From positions 14,688,633 to 14,752,632 of the forward strand of contig OZ037769.1 in NCBI GenBank assembly GCA_964035545.1: DNA of 64,000 nt, in the 5' to 3' direction. Origin of the DNA: Bugula neritina (Eukaryota > Bryozoa > Gymnolaemata > Cheilostomatida > Bugulidae). Every line of letters starts with the position of its first letter. The first letter of the stretch is position 1. The translations under genes were made by a program, and so were the position numbers. The notes beneath the pieces were generated by a model, which was not told where the DNA came from, did no database searches, and was given only the letters and a program-made list of their open reading frames with translations. This document shows, piece by piece, positions 47,162 through 62,732 of the stretch.

Positions 47162-50115
47162 AGTGTGCAATGTATTGTATAAAATTTATAGCTCCATTAG
47201 GACTTATAGTCCCAATTATTTAATACAAAAGAGCAGGTAAATGATACAATACATCACTAGGTAGCAGTGGATTGACTACCATTATATTATATTTCAGTAT
47301 AACATCATAATACGTCTCAGTATAATATTATAATATATCTCAGTATAATATTATAATATACCTTAGTATAACGTTATAATATATTTCAGTATAACATCAT
47401 AATACGTCTCAGTATAATATTATAATATATCTCAGTATAATATTATAATATACCTTAGTATAACGTTATAATATATTTCAGTATAACATTATAATATATC
47501 TCAGTATAACATTATAATATAACTCAGTATAACAATCTGTGAGAGTTTCATAATTACAGTTATAAAAATGATTTTTTTGTTAGTTGTCTTCTATTAATTA
47601 ACTTCTCTAAAAAGTTACAATATACAACTCTAATATAAGTATCAATATACTATCATTTTGTAGCAAAAAAATTAATATTTAATAAACTTATTAGAGTAAT
47701 AGGTGAGAAGTTGCCGTACCCTTTCTATCTGAGTATATCTAATAGAATAGAGTGGTTGTCTTATGACATCATATTCACAGAGTCTAGTTGACTCAATAAA
47801 GATAGTGCAGATAACTTCATAATGTATAATATAATACATACCTGTTTGGTAGAATTGGAAGTTTACAGTCTCCAATGCCCAACTGTCTCAATGATAGTAA
47901 GGATGTGAATATATTGTCAGGTAGACCTTCAGATAGATTATTCCCTGGTATATCCAATACCTCAAGATTCTTCAGTGAAGATACGCTGTAACATAGCATA
48001 CAGGTGTGAAATGTTGTATATCAAAAAATACCATATGCACTTCTATAACCTCATCATATCTATAAAATATTTATAACTTATACTTATTACAGTACCATTC
48101 TACACTATAATAAAATAATATGCACCTGTTTGGTAGAGTTGACAGTTTACAGTGACTCATGTTCAACTCTCTCAATGATAGTAAGGATGTGAATATATTG
48201 TCAGGTAGACCTTCAGATAGGTTATTCCCTAATATATCCAATACCTCAAGATTCTTCAGTGAAGATATGCTGTAATATAACACATAGGTGTGAAATGTTG
48301 TATATCAAAATATACCTTATACACTTCTACATAATCATATCTATAATATATTTATAACTTATACTTATTACAGTACCATTCTACAATATGATGTAATACA
48401 CACACACCTGTTTGGTAGAGTTGGTAGTTCACAGTAATTCATGTCCAACTCTCTCAATGATAGTAAGGATGTGAATATATTGTCAGGTAGACCTTCAGAT
48501 AGGTTCTTCCCTGATATATCCAATACCTCAAGATTCTTCAGTGAAGATATGCTGTTACATAACACAAAGGTGTGAAATGTTGTAAATAAAAAATACCATA
48601 TACTTCTACCCAATCATATCAACAATATATTTATAACTTATACTTATTACAACACCATTCTACAATATAATATAACACACACACACACCTGTTTGGTAGA
48701 GTTGGTAGTTTACAGTACATCATGTCCAACTCTCTCAATGATAATAAGGATGTGAATATATTGTCAGGTAGACCTTCAGATAGGTTATTATATGATATAT
48801 TCAATACCTCAAGATTCTTCAGTGAAGATATGCTGTAATATAACACACATGCAGGTGTGACAGTATTCAACTCTATAATATAATTGTCACATATTAGTAT
48901 GTTTGAATGAGATTAACTGACATTAAATTGAATAATAAATAGAAATGCAATAAACCAGGTAAATAATACAACAGTTGTTACTAAAGCTAGTGTTATTGTG
49001 AGGGGAGATTACTCCACATTCTACTACAAGATGATATGTCACTTATTATTAAATATAGTTTTATATTATCATGCAACATTAGTATACCTGGTCCAGTCAA
49101 CATTACTGTCTACTCCAGATACCCTCAGATATGTGAGATGAGGAAACAGTTTGTTGATATTTGGAGGAATGTCATCATCCAGTCTAACATGAGTAACTGT
49201 ATGGTGTCTACTTTTATCTTTGATCTCACCTATAGTGTAGGATGTAGTCCTATTCCTCATCCACTCATCACCAGTTCCATCTATAATGGATGTGTTGAAC
49301 CACACCCTATACTTCTCTACAAAATATGCACCACTATATGAATAGTAACATGGATATCAAATAACAAAATATATGTCTCAACACTATATAAACAGTATTG
49401 AATTAATTAACTTTGCATGGTTCTGTACAGCACGCGTTATAATAATTATGTTATAATTAGTCATAGAGTAGGCTATAATATAATGTAATATAATATAATG
49501 TATAATAGAGTATGATATAAGTTAGTCTAATAGTTATAGAATATAGTATAATATAAGTCAGTATAATAGTTATATACATTATACTCAGTATATAACATTA
49601 TAAAATGAACACAAGCAATGTAATACTCAGCTGGTATCAAAACAGTGGTAGGTGCAGTAATGAAAAAAGTGAAAAAAGCCTGTGCTTCTAGATCAGAAAT
49701 GTAGCAAAAGAAGTTGTATTTTCATGAGAATTTAAACAGGATAAAATTTAAAGAATTTAAGCTATCTCAGTTTCTCCACTATTGCACCATATTTTCAGAA
49801 CATAAAAATATATAATTTCTGTAGTCACTATAGTTGCAGTATTTGTAATCACATGGTTTACTAACTTATCAGAGACTGACCTGAAGATAGAGGTGGTGGT
49901 TGAGGTGGTGGTTGAAGTGGTGGTTGAAGTGGAGGTGGAGGTTGAGGTGGCGGTGGAGGTTGAGGTGGAGGTTGAGGTTGAAATGGAGGTGGAAGTGGAG
50001 GTGGAAGTAGAGGTGGACCTGGAGGTGTAGGTTGAGGGACAGACTTGCGTTGACCCATTCTGTAGTCTCTGGGTACAGCTATACTCACATCTTTATTCTC
50101 ATCTGTAACAACCAT
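40282..50115 (-). CDS. LRR-Roc-COR-caspase fusion protein (Roco-caspase), 14 exons
   Basis: Exons in order: 49881-50115, 49088-49316, 48689-48832, 48408-48551, 48126-48269, 47842-47985, 45017-47019, 44745-44840, 44382-44572, 44119-44289, 41955-42177, 41600-41770, 41370-41479, 40282-40428. All have GT-AG borders and matching phases, and the sum (4152 nt) gives 1383 residues. Domains: proline-rich head (about 28-75); leucine-rich repeats (about 155-410); Roc GTPase with P-loop GNTMAGKT (451-458), DMGGQ (505-509) and THKD; COR; a Cys-rich segment; an acidic linker (about 1014-1110); caspase (1111 to end) with RGRALMINN, His in MTHGG (1195), Cys in EVCSG (1239) and C-terminal MRKLYLF. Roc-COR proteins are GTPases that dimerise through COR; caspases are cysteine proteases of cell death and innate immunity. 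A GTPase-controlled protease is inferred. Two separate genes remain possible but would have to ignore good splice sites in phase. Confidence 0.75.
40496..41213. repeat. 17-bp minisatellite, about 42 copies
   Basis: Unit cttcactataacaatac or ctacactataacaatac, differing at one base in an irregular order. It fills most of the last intron of the Roco-caspase gene. Confidence 0.95.
42590..42800. repeat. Minisatellite (acacctgtaaacctt type)
   Basis: Tandem units of about 14-15 bp in an intron within the caspase part. The hAT-like element that follows is inserted at its edge. Confidence 0.9.
42803..44018. mobile_element. hAT-like non-autonomous DNA transposon, 1216 bp
   Basis: Terminal inverted repeats CAGGGGTGGGCAAATG and CATTTGCCCATCCCTG, the usual hAT type. 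The 8-bp flanks are ccttatac and ctttacac (6 of 8 equal), a fair target duplication. No transposase frame. It lies in the intron between the first two caspase exons and contains a nested MITE. Confidence 0.8.
43397..43802. mobile_element. MITE nested in the hAT-like element, 406 bp
   Basis: Inverted repeats of about 60 bp: GGCCACACTGTGCG at the left, CGCACAGTGTGGCC at the right, with aggcgtccactg/cagtggacgcct inside. Possible 3-bp target duplication (GTA/TTA). Non-coding. Confidence 0.75.
47110..47530. repeat. AT microsatellite and AT-rich tandem repeat
   Basis: (AT)n at about 47110-47158, then units around 'cagtataatattataatata' from 47290, in the intron before the Roc-COR exon. Confidence 0.85.
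47842..48832 (-). repeat. Four tandem 144-nt LRR exons of the Roco-caspase gene
   Basis: Exons 48689-48832, 48408-48551, 48126-48269 and 47842-47985 are each exactly 144 nt (48 residues, two 24-residue LRRs). They start C-ATA-TCT or C-GTA-TCT and end AAC-AG, so each is a symmetric phase-2 module that can be added or skipped without frame change. The intervening introns are also similar, showing exon-plus-intron duplication. Confidence 0.85.
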
Positions 50116-51130
50116 TTTATTTAGTTTATTCCTCTAAACATGGTGAAACACTTATACAAACTACAGCTAGCATTTGCCATTTCCGTAATATATCTCCACT
50201 GATACCATGCGCCAGCGATTTAGAAAGAATGTAAAACCAAGCAAGACCTGTAATGTTAGATGGTATGCTGAGAGATTTTATAACACCAAAGTATTATTCC
50301 ATGTTTTGTTTTTCGTGCACTCACAAAGGGGTTAGTTGTTTTCATTTTGAGGTTAACCCACTTTGTGGGTGTCTTCATATTCAACCTAATTTTACCCTCT
50401 ACAGGTTCATATGTACCAAAGGGAACTTACTTTTAAGTCATATAAATTTATATAACAAACAAATTTTACTTACAGTGAATTCAAATGAAGTCAGCAGGTG
50501 AGTTTAGATACTCTTCACCATAAGCATATGTTACATAATATCCTCCATAAACTAACTTGATTATTTTCTCACTATGACTAGGAAGGGATAAGTGTAGTTA
50601 GTATTGCTACTGCAAGTAATAGTTGCTACATGATCACGTGATAGGTTACGAAAATGATAGGCTCTTTGGTATTGGCTGTTATGAATAAACATATTTACTA
50701 AAGCTCTTTAGTATTGGTTCTAGTTTATAAATAACATTTGGCAATCACTCAAAAAGAAAGTTTGTAGTCTACTAGTGAAAAATGTGAATAATAGCTTGTA
50801 ATAAAAAGCTTTGTTAGCTAATAATATGGTGTTGCTTATTATGAATAGATGAACACATACACGAAAAGAGCTTTGGTTATATTGTTGTGAATTTGTGCAT
50901 TCACTAGTTGCTAGGTATTTAAAGTAATGCAACACCGCCAAGTTAAAGTAGATTACAAAGCGTTTATGCAATTCACAAGATACAAGAGTAAAACTATACA
51001 CAAATAATAAAAGCATACTACATAATTGCAGACAGTATATGCAACCTATCTAAAGCTATGCCACTTTCCAACTGCTCGCTATCCAAGTGAGCTAGCTATT
51101 AGCTTTAATTAGTTAGTCCCCTCCTTTGTT
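50116..51130. other. No gene seen: upstream of the Roco-caspase gene
   Basis: AT-rich DNA with short frames without family features. The Roco-caspase promoter should lie here; no clear TATA box was picked out. A palindrome of overlapping atcgatct/agatcgat motifs follows at about 51158-51191. Confidence 0.45.
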
Positions 51131-51134
51131 CACA

Positions 51135-51756
51135 GCGTACATTCATGGGCTTTCCATGGATCGATCTCAGCGAGATCGATCTGAGATCGATACATTGAAA
51201 GCCGGTGATTGGTAGCATAGTAAGGTAGATACTGTTAGCTGCAAGTACAAATCAAAATAAAAGTCAAACTCAAACTGAAAACAGATATTGAAATAACGAA
51301 GATTAACTGTAGGTGTAACTTTAAAATCAAAGTAATAACTTATAATATATATCGACAGCTCCAAGCTGCCACCGTGACCTCCAAACCGCCCCTTAGTCAC
51401 TCCAATATCCACCCGTGATCTGCCCAGCAAATCACCTTATTCACCCAGAATACAAGGACAAGAAAACTGACTTTGCTAAACTCTCTAATAGTCCTAGCTG
51501 ATAGAAACGTTCTCAGTCAAACACTGCGACACGAATGCCTTTTGTTTCGCAGAAGAACACAAGGAAAAATCCTTGACCCCTGCTGTGTACCTAAGCACTC
51601 TATCTTGCTACGCCGCTAACGACATCGGCATACTTACAGCCCACAGAGACGCTACGCATTAGGGTAACATAATACTAGCAGGAGAGCTGTCCTTTCGGTA
51701 TGCAATAGTAGCACAACTCCTTCTAGTCAGATATACATTGGGACACAACCCTTACA
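51135..51756 (-). mobile_element. Probable 3' LTR of a retrotransposon fragment
   Basis: On the minus strand a purine-rich tract (GGGGAAA) directly precedes TGTAAGGGTTGTGTCCC, the arrangement of polypurine tract and LTR start. Base composition is higher in G+C than the surroundings. The other LTR and the pol frames are not seen, and the left border is approximate. Confidence 0.4.
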
Positions 51757-52570
51757 TTTCCCCGAGCTATCGAAAGACATATCCTCAGGCTAAAGATTTT
51801 GTCTAGTGTACAGGATAGTCAATATCAAAACCGCTGGTGGACCATGGAACTTCATGGTCGTCCTCTACTGCTGCACACTGGATCGACCAATCTAAAGGGA
51901 AGAGGAGTCCCGGTGCTGAAATGTTAAGAGGATGTAATGAGGGAGATTTAAACAAAGAAGCCCAGGCTCTGGATATCCATACAGAGGTGGGTATGGAAGA
52001 TGGGTGGCTCTAGACAGGAAAGATGAACGGGTAGTTGGTATCCTTGCCGGCGCGTAGCTTATGGATCGCAAAAGAAAACATAAAACAAAAATGTAAAACA
52101 GAATAATACAGAAATACATAAAATTAAACTCACAAGAGTCACACACAAAAGTAAATAACACAATAATAATACAAATAATACAATATAAAGTATAGGCACA
52201 GAACAGAGAGATAGCCACACGAGTACAATATCTTATTTTATACTATTAGCATCCCCATATCCAGTCGCGGTGCTATAGTGACCTGCAACCTTAGTTAGGG
52301 CTCAATATTGTTTTGTATTGAATACTTCCATGTATTCGATCTTTTCCCCATTTATAATATCTCTTTACTTTCATGCATAATGTAGGCCTATTATATAGAA
52401 TAACAGCAACATTAAATAGACACACCCTTACGAGGAGGCTATACACCATGATAAAGGACATACAACTAATTACTGGAGATTATACATCATTAGCCCTAAT
52501 AGTATACTTCCACATATGATGTTTCACAACATGACTTCTAGCCTAAGGATTATAGCACTTCGCTGTTTAG
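51757..52570 (-). mobile_element. Possible internal 3' remnant of the same retrotransposon
   Basis: GC-richer non-coding DNA joined to the polypurine-like tract. No intact frame. Confidence 0.25.
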
Positions 52571-52869
52571 CTATAAGACACTTATCACTTTCGTAACCCT
52601 ACCTTTTATGTTGAGTGACGGAGCTCTGGCTACAAGAAGTAACCAGTGAGATAACCTTCTGTACACTATGTGGCAGCTTTGGTGCAGGATTTCATCCCTC
52701 TTGTACACTAGAGTCTGTCGTAAGCAAATGTGACTGAAGAGAAGAATAATACTGGTAAGTAGGATACCAACTATCAACGTGTTATATTATTGAGACCGAG
52801 CAAAAAATCTAGAAGCTAAGAATATTTATTTATGGTTGTTGCTAATCAATCAACTAAACCATTTTTGTT

Positions 52870-53518
52870 TATGCACTCAACCATTCAAGCACTAAACCAT
52901 TCATGCACTAAACCATTCAGTCACTAAACCATTCAAGCACTAAACCATTCATGCACTAAACCATCCATACACTCAACCATTCATGCACTAAACCACTCAT
53001 GCACTCAACCATTCATGCGCTAAACCATTCATGCACTAAACCACTCATGCACTAAACCACTCATGCACTAAACCATTCATACACTAAACCATTCATGCAC
53101 TCAACCATTCATGCACTAAACCATTCATGCACTAAACCATTCATGCACTAAACCACTCATGCACTCAACCATTCATGCACTAAACCATTCATGCACTAAA
53201 CCATTCATGCACTAAACCACTCATGCACTCAACCATTCGTGCACTCAACCATTCGTGCACTAAACCATTCATGCACTCAACCATTCATGCACTCAACCAT
53301 CCGTGCACTCAACCATTCGTGCACTAAACCATTCATGCACTAAACCACTCATGAACTAAACCACTCATGCACTAAACCACTCATGCACTAAACCACTCAT
53401 GCACTAAACCACTCATGCACTAAACCATTCATGCACTAAACCATTCATGCACTAAACCATTCATGCACTAAACCATTGAAGCACTAAACCGTTTGTGTGC
53501 ACACTAAACCATTCATGC
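52870..53518. repeat. 16-bp minisatellite, about 40 copies
   Basis: Units cattcatgcactaaac with frequent variants (cactcatgcactaaac, cattcatgcactcaac). Confidence 0.95.
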
Positions 53519-53519
53519 A

Positions 53520-54751
53520 TGGCATAATATAATATGTGTTGTAGCTTATGTGTAGAAAAATAAATATTTATTGTCGCAGACTGAAAGAAAATAGCAATGT
53601 GATAAAAGGTTATATTATAAGTTATAAGTTGTAAGTTACAAGTGTGAGACGCAAGTGTGGATAAGTGAAAACTGCTGAGTTTTTGTACTTGTCAAAAAAG
53701 TTAGCTATCATAAATGTGGAAGAAGCATAATACATTGCTGGCATAGCTGAGATGATATGTGAAAAGCTTTCATGTATTAGGAAAAAGCTTTCCCATCTTA
53801 TGTAAAGTCCCAACAATATGTCTAATTTAACATATTTTTATTAAATAACAAATGGATGATAAAATCTATTATAGATCAATAGTTGCTAATTTGTGTAAAT
53901 TATAAATATAAAACAATGTAGAGAAAAGCTCACATTTTAGATTTTTAAATTGCTACAGCATTTATAAGATTATTTCACTCGTATATAAGATTATATTATT
54001 GTTATATTCATATACTGAACAGAAGTTATAAAAACTATAACATGAGTAGAGAGGGCATGATCTTGAGATTCAAAAGAATTATTTTAATGGATGGCTCAAA
54101 ATATTATTTTGGTGAGTAATAAGTAACATTGTCTTTTCTTTGTATGTTGTATGTATGTTTCACTTTCTTTAGGTTGTACTATTTTGCATTCAAGGTGATA
54201 GAAAAATTACGGCATGAGTTAATTTATGGAAGAAATCAATAATATAAAGTAAATAAAAGCCCAAAATGTCTCTGCAACTCAGACAATTTTTATCTGCTAT
54301 AAAAACAGTGATAAAACATAATTATTTTATGTATATATGAGGCTGCTTACAATTAACTTTCACAAAATATTCCTATTTTAGGTTGAAGAATTTATTAATC
54401 AAACATAATATGAATTACTAAGAAATTAAAAATTCATATAAGATCGTTTTTCTAAAGTAGAAGATAGTCATCATCTAATTCAAGTTAACCAAATGTTAGC
54501 TAAATTATTTAGAGCAGACAATGTAAGCCAGTTCTTTTTGCAACTCAAAATCATCCAATATTAATCTGCTGTAAAATATGATCAACATTATCTCTTCCAT
54601 GTAAGGTTGCCTACAAATAATTTTGTAGCACATTTTTATTTTAGATAATACACTCTATTTCAACCGTCAAATAAAGTTGTTGAAAAGTATATGAGTAAAA
54701 GTTAGTGTTTGATAAATTTAAACAGATGAAATGTTAGTCAAACTAATTAAA
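53520..54751. other. No gene seen: downstream of collagen gene 1
   Basis: AT-rich DNA. Part of 54480-54740 resembles the region after the second collagen gene (59390-59580), including 'aaattatttagagcagacca' leading into the last exon. Confidence 0.5.
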
Positions 54752-57626
54752 TTATTTAGAGCAGACCACACAAGCTAGTTCTCTATTCTCAGTATAAGGT
54801 GGACAGTGTCCAGTTGTTTGTTCATCGCTGCAGTCCGTGAGGACAAAATAGAAATGAGATCCACCTTTATGGTCAGCTTGTTCAGTCACATAGTCTGGGT
54901 GTTCGTCTACGCACACAAATTCTGTAGGATGTGGATGTTCTCCAAGTTCTGCCATTAGGTACCCTACATTTAGCAAGCATTCATTATGTTGCTATGAAAA
55001 TAGCATTTTTATAAAGTAGAAATATAAAGTATTTCATTCATATACCTTCATATTCTTTAGTCCAGGTGTTTGGACATGTTCTTTTTGCAGGAATCATCAT
55101 GACACTTGATTTATTTTTAGCATAACATCTGGCGCAGGGAGCATTTTGTCTTGAGGCAGGACCAGGGAAAATTCCCAGACTTCCAGTCTCATACTCAACT
55201 CCTTGTAACTTTGCTGAATTTGAATGATTTGTCCCTGACACTTTGTTATATTCTGGGTTCAAAGGTAAACAGTGGTAGTTGGTTCCACCACCTGTTTTTA
55301 TTCCTCTTGGATTTGCAGCAAACCCTTTGGAAACACATTGCAAAACATTCACATTATGGAACTATTTTAATAAAAATGTGTGCATATTCTGCCAACAATT
55401 TCTTTTTTTTATTTATAGAATTTTTCCAAATAATGGAAATAATCACCTTCATAAATCTTTGAAGAATTTCCTCCACAGCTTTTCTTACCCCATCTGATAT
55501 AGGTAGCACCCAGTGCAAGGTTTGGAGTTTTGCCAGGAATTCCTTGCGACCCTTTAGCACCTGGTGGCCCAGTTTTTCCAGGTAATCCAGTTGAACCAGC
55601 AGATCCTGCATTATATAAACAGCTTCTTTAATATTAACATAACACAGATACACACAACACAGGCTTAGCTCAAGTTGATAAGTAGTTTGATAAGGTTGTT
55701 ATTAATAATATAATTTCTGCTATTGTTCAGACAGAGAGTAACATAAGAGGGATTTAAGCAAACAGTGGCAATAATGGTCAGTAATTATATTTATACCTTT
55801 CTCTCCTGGTGCTCCTGGTGCTCCTGGTGCTCCTGGTGCTCCTAGTGCTCCTGGTGCTCCTAGTGTTCCGTCTACCCCTGGGTTACCAAGTGCTCCTGGA
55901 AGACCAGTTTTTCCTGGAAGCCCTGCTTTGCCTGGTTCCCCATCTTTTCCAGGTTCACCATCATTTTCAGGTAATCCCTGGCTACCGGTTTGACCAGGAA
56001 GTCCGGGTAGACCGTCTCTTCCCGGTTGGCCATCTCTTCCATCTCTCCCAGGTGGGGCATCAACTCCTGAAACCGTGAGAAAAGTATGAGCAGAAATTTA
56101 GGTCTTGGGTTTTAAAAGTAATATCTTGCGCTCACATACTGTTTATGTCAAGCTTGCCACATATTTGGTGGAATAAACTTGCTATAATTGACAGTATAGT
56201 CAACTCTATTGTTAGTTAATAGTACATTCAGTGAAACATGTTAAACTGGTGGTACCTTGTTTTTGGATAAGTTAGCTATGCATTAGAAGAATTCTAGCTC
56301 AATGTGCTAAAATACCTCACTTATATAATGCAAGTGTGAGAACACATAAATTCCATTATGATGGAAGAATTCATATTATACAAAATCTCTTTTGTTCCAA
56401 GAATAAAATTATCACATTATGTTAATTCAACTAAAAGAAATCTATTTATTTGCTTTAAAGTTTGGACTATTTCTATTTGTTGATCTTGAAAGATGTTTTT
56501 ATCGAAGAATCCCATCTAAAAGGAAGTTCCTGATTTCATGAAGCATTGCCAACTCATCTTCATGTCGTCTTCAACAAGTGTCGGGTGATTTTTAAAGTTT
56601 TTCACCTGCTCAATAAAAGCTCAATACAATAATCCAGCCATATTATACTTGATAGAATATATACTCAGTAATATGTTGCTTTCTCACTCTCTTGAAAAAT
56701 ATATTATCATGCAATACACAGAAACATTACAGATAAAACAGATAATTAAACAGTTGACTCACCAACTATTCTTAGAATCTCAATGAGCTCAATAATGTCA
56801 GCCAGTTTGATTTCCTTTTCTTCAGAGTTTACGGAATCTGTTTTTACTCTTCCATTGAGGAGCTATAATAATCAAAATATATTACGTTTTGTATAATATG
56901 TAAGGTGTGTTAATTAATAAGCTGAAATAAAAACTAGTAACTTTCATATATTGGGCAAGTTATTTTGATAATTGTCTATCCCTTACTGGTTATAGGAGGT
57001 TTTGCAACTCTTCAAAATAGGTCAATTAATTAATTTATTAGTGCAAACTTCTAATACCATATTTCAAATTTCACTCACCACATTTACTAGAGCTGATAAA
57101 GTTTCCTTCATGGAGTTCATCTCGCTTTTGACTGAAGTTATCTCCCTCTGCTGGGAAGTAGCAAGATCCTGATACTCAGTTACCTGTTTGTGTAGTGAGT
57201 TGATTTCTTCCTGCTGTACTTCTGCAACTTCTTTGAAACTCTCACAGTTACATGCTGACGTGTCATCAGCCAGAACCTTACCAGATGCTGCTGACAAGAT
57301 GACAGCAGTGATCATCATTACTGCTACACTTTCTACAACATTTAATGCATTCTAAAAAAGTATCACTCGAATTATATATAAAACAAAATGTATATATATA
57401 TATAAACTAACTTAACTTATAGTGACTGTGAAGTAATTGCAAGCACGAGTGCTAATAATTACACCACAGGGTCAGCTGCAAACATATCTCTACAGGAATG
57501 GCATTTAATAAGTTTTAGTAGCTATTTTTTTGAACTACTACCTACAGTACATATATATAAAGATCAGATTAAAACAAGTTTTCTATGAAGTTTATACTCA
57601 CTATTCTCACCCCTTCTCATCTCCAT
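54752..57626 (-). CDS. Short-chain collagen C4-like protein, copy 1
   Basis: Seven exons: 57602-57626, 57079-57332, 56763-56862, 55797-56066, 55447-55605, 55046-55324, 54752-54963; 1299 nt, 432 residues. The start is the ATG at 57626, before a conserved donor GTGAGT. Order of parts: short basic head, hydrophobic signal or anchor segment (SVAVMMITAVILSAA), coiled-coil region rich in Glu and Gln, a second helical segment, a Gly-X-Y stretch of about 85 residues, then a C-terminal domain (ATYIRWGKKSC, NYHCLPLNPEY, PCARCYAK, ACVVC) typical of sponge-type short-chain collagens. It is probably extracellular and trimeric. Oddities: one triplet reads Glu instead of Gly (GLPENDG; copy 2 has GLPGNDG), and there is an extra run of GAPGAP triplets relative to copy 2. 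Confidence 0.85.
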
Positions 57627-59585
57627 ATTTCGATCACTCTGATCAAGGGTACTGAGAGAAATGTGTGAGACTGATTAAATCCTTTTACTCATATTGATAA
57701 AACTTACCAATAGAATGCAATGTCTCAAAAGCTATCTTTTCACAGCATAAGTTTCTTACGCTTTAAATGATTGGTTCCTGTTATACATAACAATAGTCTG
57801 TTCCAATATGTTCCTTTATTAAACAGAGGCTACAGAGTTATTCATTTCATCATTTCTTTTGGTATCTTTGAGAATAATTTCAATACTTTTCTCATAATAT
57901 ATTATATAATAGGACAGTTCCATTTGTTTTATATAATATATTTTTGCTTTTATTCAATAACACAGCTGTTGATGGCTTTTGTTTTCATTTTGCAAACTGT
58001 AGGCTACATCTTGTATAACAGCAGTGTTTATTTTTTTATATTTGACAGCCCACATTAAAACATAGTACGAATTCTATGTTATAATGGTGATGTGTTATAT
58101 GCTGTTATACAAACTATCTGACGGATTGAAACAAAAGAAAGAAAACTCCATTTTTACGTAATATAATTACCCAATTCTTAGATATATATATAAACTTTGC
58201 AGTAAAGAGTTACTTTCAATAACAGTTTACAACTTGAAAATCATTATTATGATCAATCAATAGAAATAATAACAAACTCTGTGAGCAGATTCTCAATTTT
58301 TTTAGAGATAAAACCAATCAATTTAAAGAAAAAAACAGATCATGCGAAATTGAATCTAATTATTAGCCAATACCAGATGTTGTCCTTTATAGACAAGGCA
58401 ACAAAGCACTAGATTGTTTCTAACAGATTAATATTATGTGTTAATTAGAATAATTGATTCAATTTTAAACTGATTTAGTTAGAAATGCAGTCAATTTGAC
58501 TATAATATACTTACAACTCCTCTACTGCTTTCTATTCAGAACTTTGGATTTGTAGATCCGTGTAGCTCAAAAGAAGCAAGACAACTCTTTATGTGAAAAC
58601 TCCTTGACTACCACCACACAGTAGTAATATGCCCACAGCTGGTGTATTTGTATGCAAATAGCATTTTTCAAGTGACACAGCAATTGTAAAGAGCATGTCC
58701 TATAATAGTGTTCACGGTATATATTGGCTCCATAGGCTATCATAAATTAATTTAGAAAATATTATTGTAGTTTACCACTAAATGCTAGGTTGTAAACTTG
58801 TATAGTGCATTATTACATGAAGCATGAGAATGAGACAACAACTCCTAACAATTACAATCACACTAATAACTTGAGTTGGTTGAAAACTGTATATGCATGA
58901 AAAAAGATACACATTTAGTTTAAACTGCATGCACAGCCTACATAAAAAGGCATGAGCCAACATTAATTATTGAATTATCTGTCAACTAATGTTGCCATAA
59001 TTTTTATAAAATTTTAATATGAAAAGATTTTAGATGTTAGCTTTTCTTGTTTAACTTATAAAATGCGGCAGCATATAAATTCTTTTATAAGTTTACACAT
59101 AAATGCAGCTATATAACTGCATGTTTTACTAGAGTATGGACAGGGTTATAGATAGCACAGAAATTCTTCCATTACCACAAAATATTATTAGGATAATCAA
59201 ACCTTTTATTAAACTTAAACAATAAAATGCATTTGCTATTCTTGCTATGATATTTAGTTTTATATTCAGTTTTATAGTACTAATTGAATTAGGCGATTAT
59301 TAAAGACATGACACCAAAAAATAAATATTATCCATACAATTTTATTATAAAATTTCTCCATTTAGTCATAATCATGTAATATTGATCTGCTGTAAAAGGT
59401 GACTACCAATAGTTTTATCTATGTTAAGCTGCTTAACAACAATTGCATAAACAATCTTTATTTTAGACTTAATAGCTTTTTTTAAACGTTATAGATACAG
59501 TTTAAAATGTTAGAAACTCCATATAAAGTTGACATTAAATTATTAGATTTAAACATATGAAATGTTATAGTTGAATTAAATTAAG
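57627..59585. promoter_or_regulatory. Upstream region of collagen gene 1, with a likely 5' UTR exon
   Basis: Highly similar to 62733-64000 upstream of copy 2. A conserved donor (GTT/GTAAGTATA, minus strand) at 58515 ends a probable untranslated exon of about 100 nt; the matching site in copy 2 is at 63624. No other gene seen. Confidence 0.5.

Positions 59586-62732
<3,147 letters not shown>

Noticed and set aside
50253-50501. 82-codon plus-strand frame with several cysteines
   Set aside because: No spaced cysteine motif or repeat of a known family, no promoter or splice context; probably chance.
51892-52218. 108-codon hydrophobic minus-strand frame
   Set aside because: Lies in a probable retrotransposon remnant and shows no domain; the low-complexity hydrophobic part comes from AT-rich DNA.
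55809-56078. Leu-Val-rich plus-strand frame
   Set aside because: Reverse-strand reading of the collagen Gly-X-Y exon; also 61196-61420.
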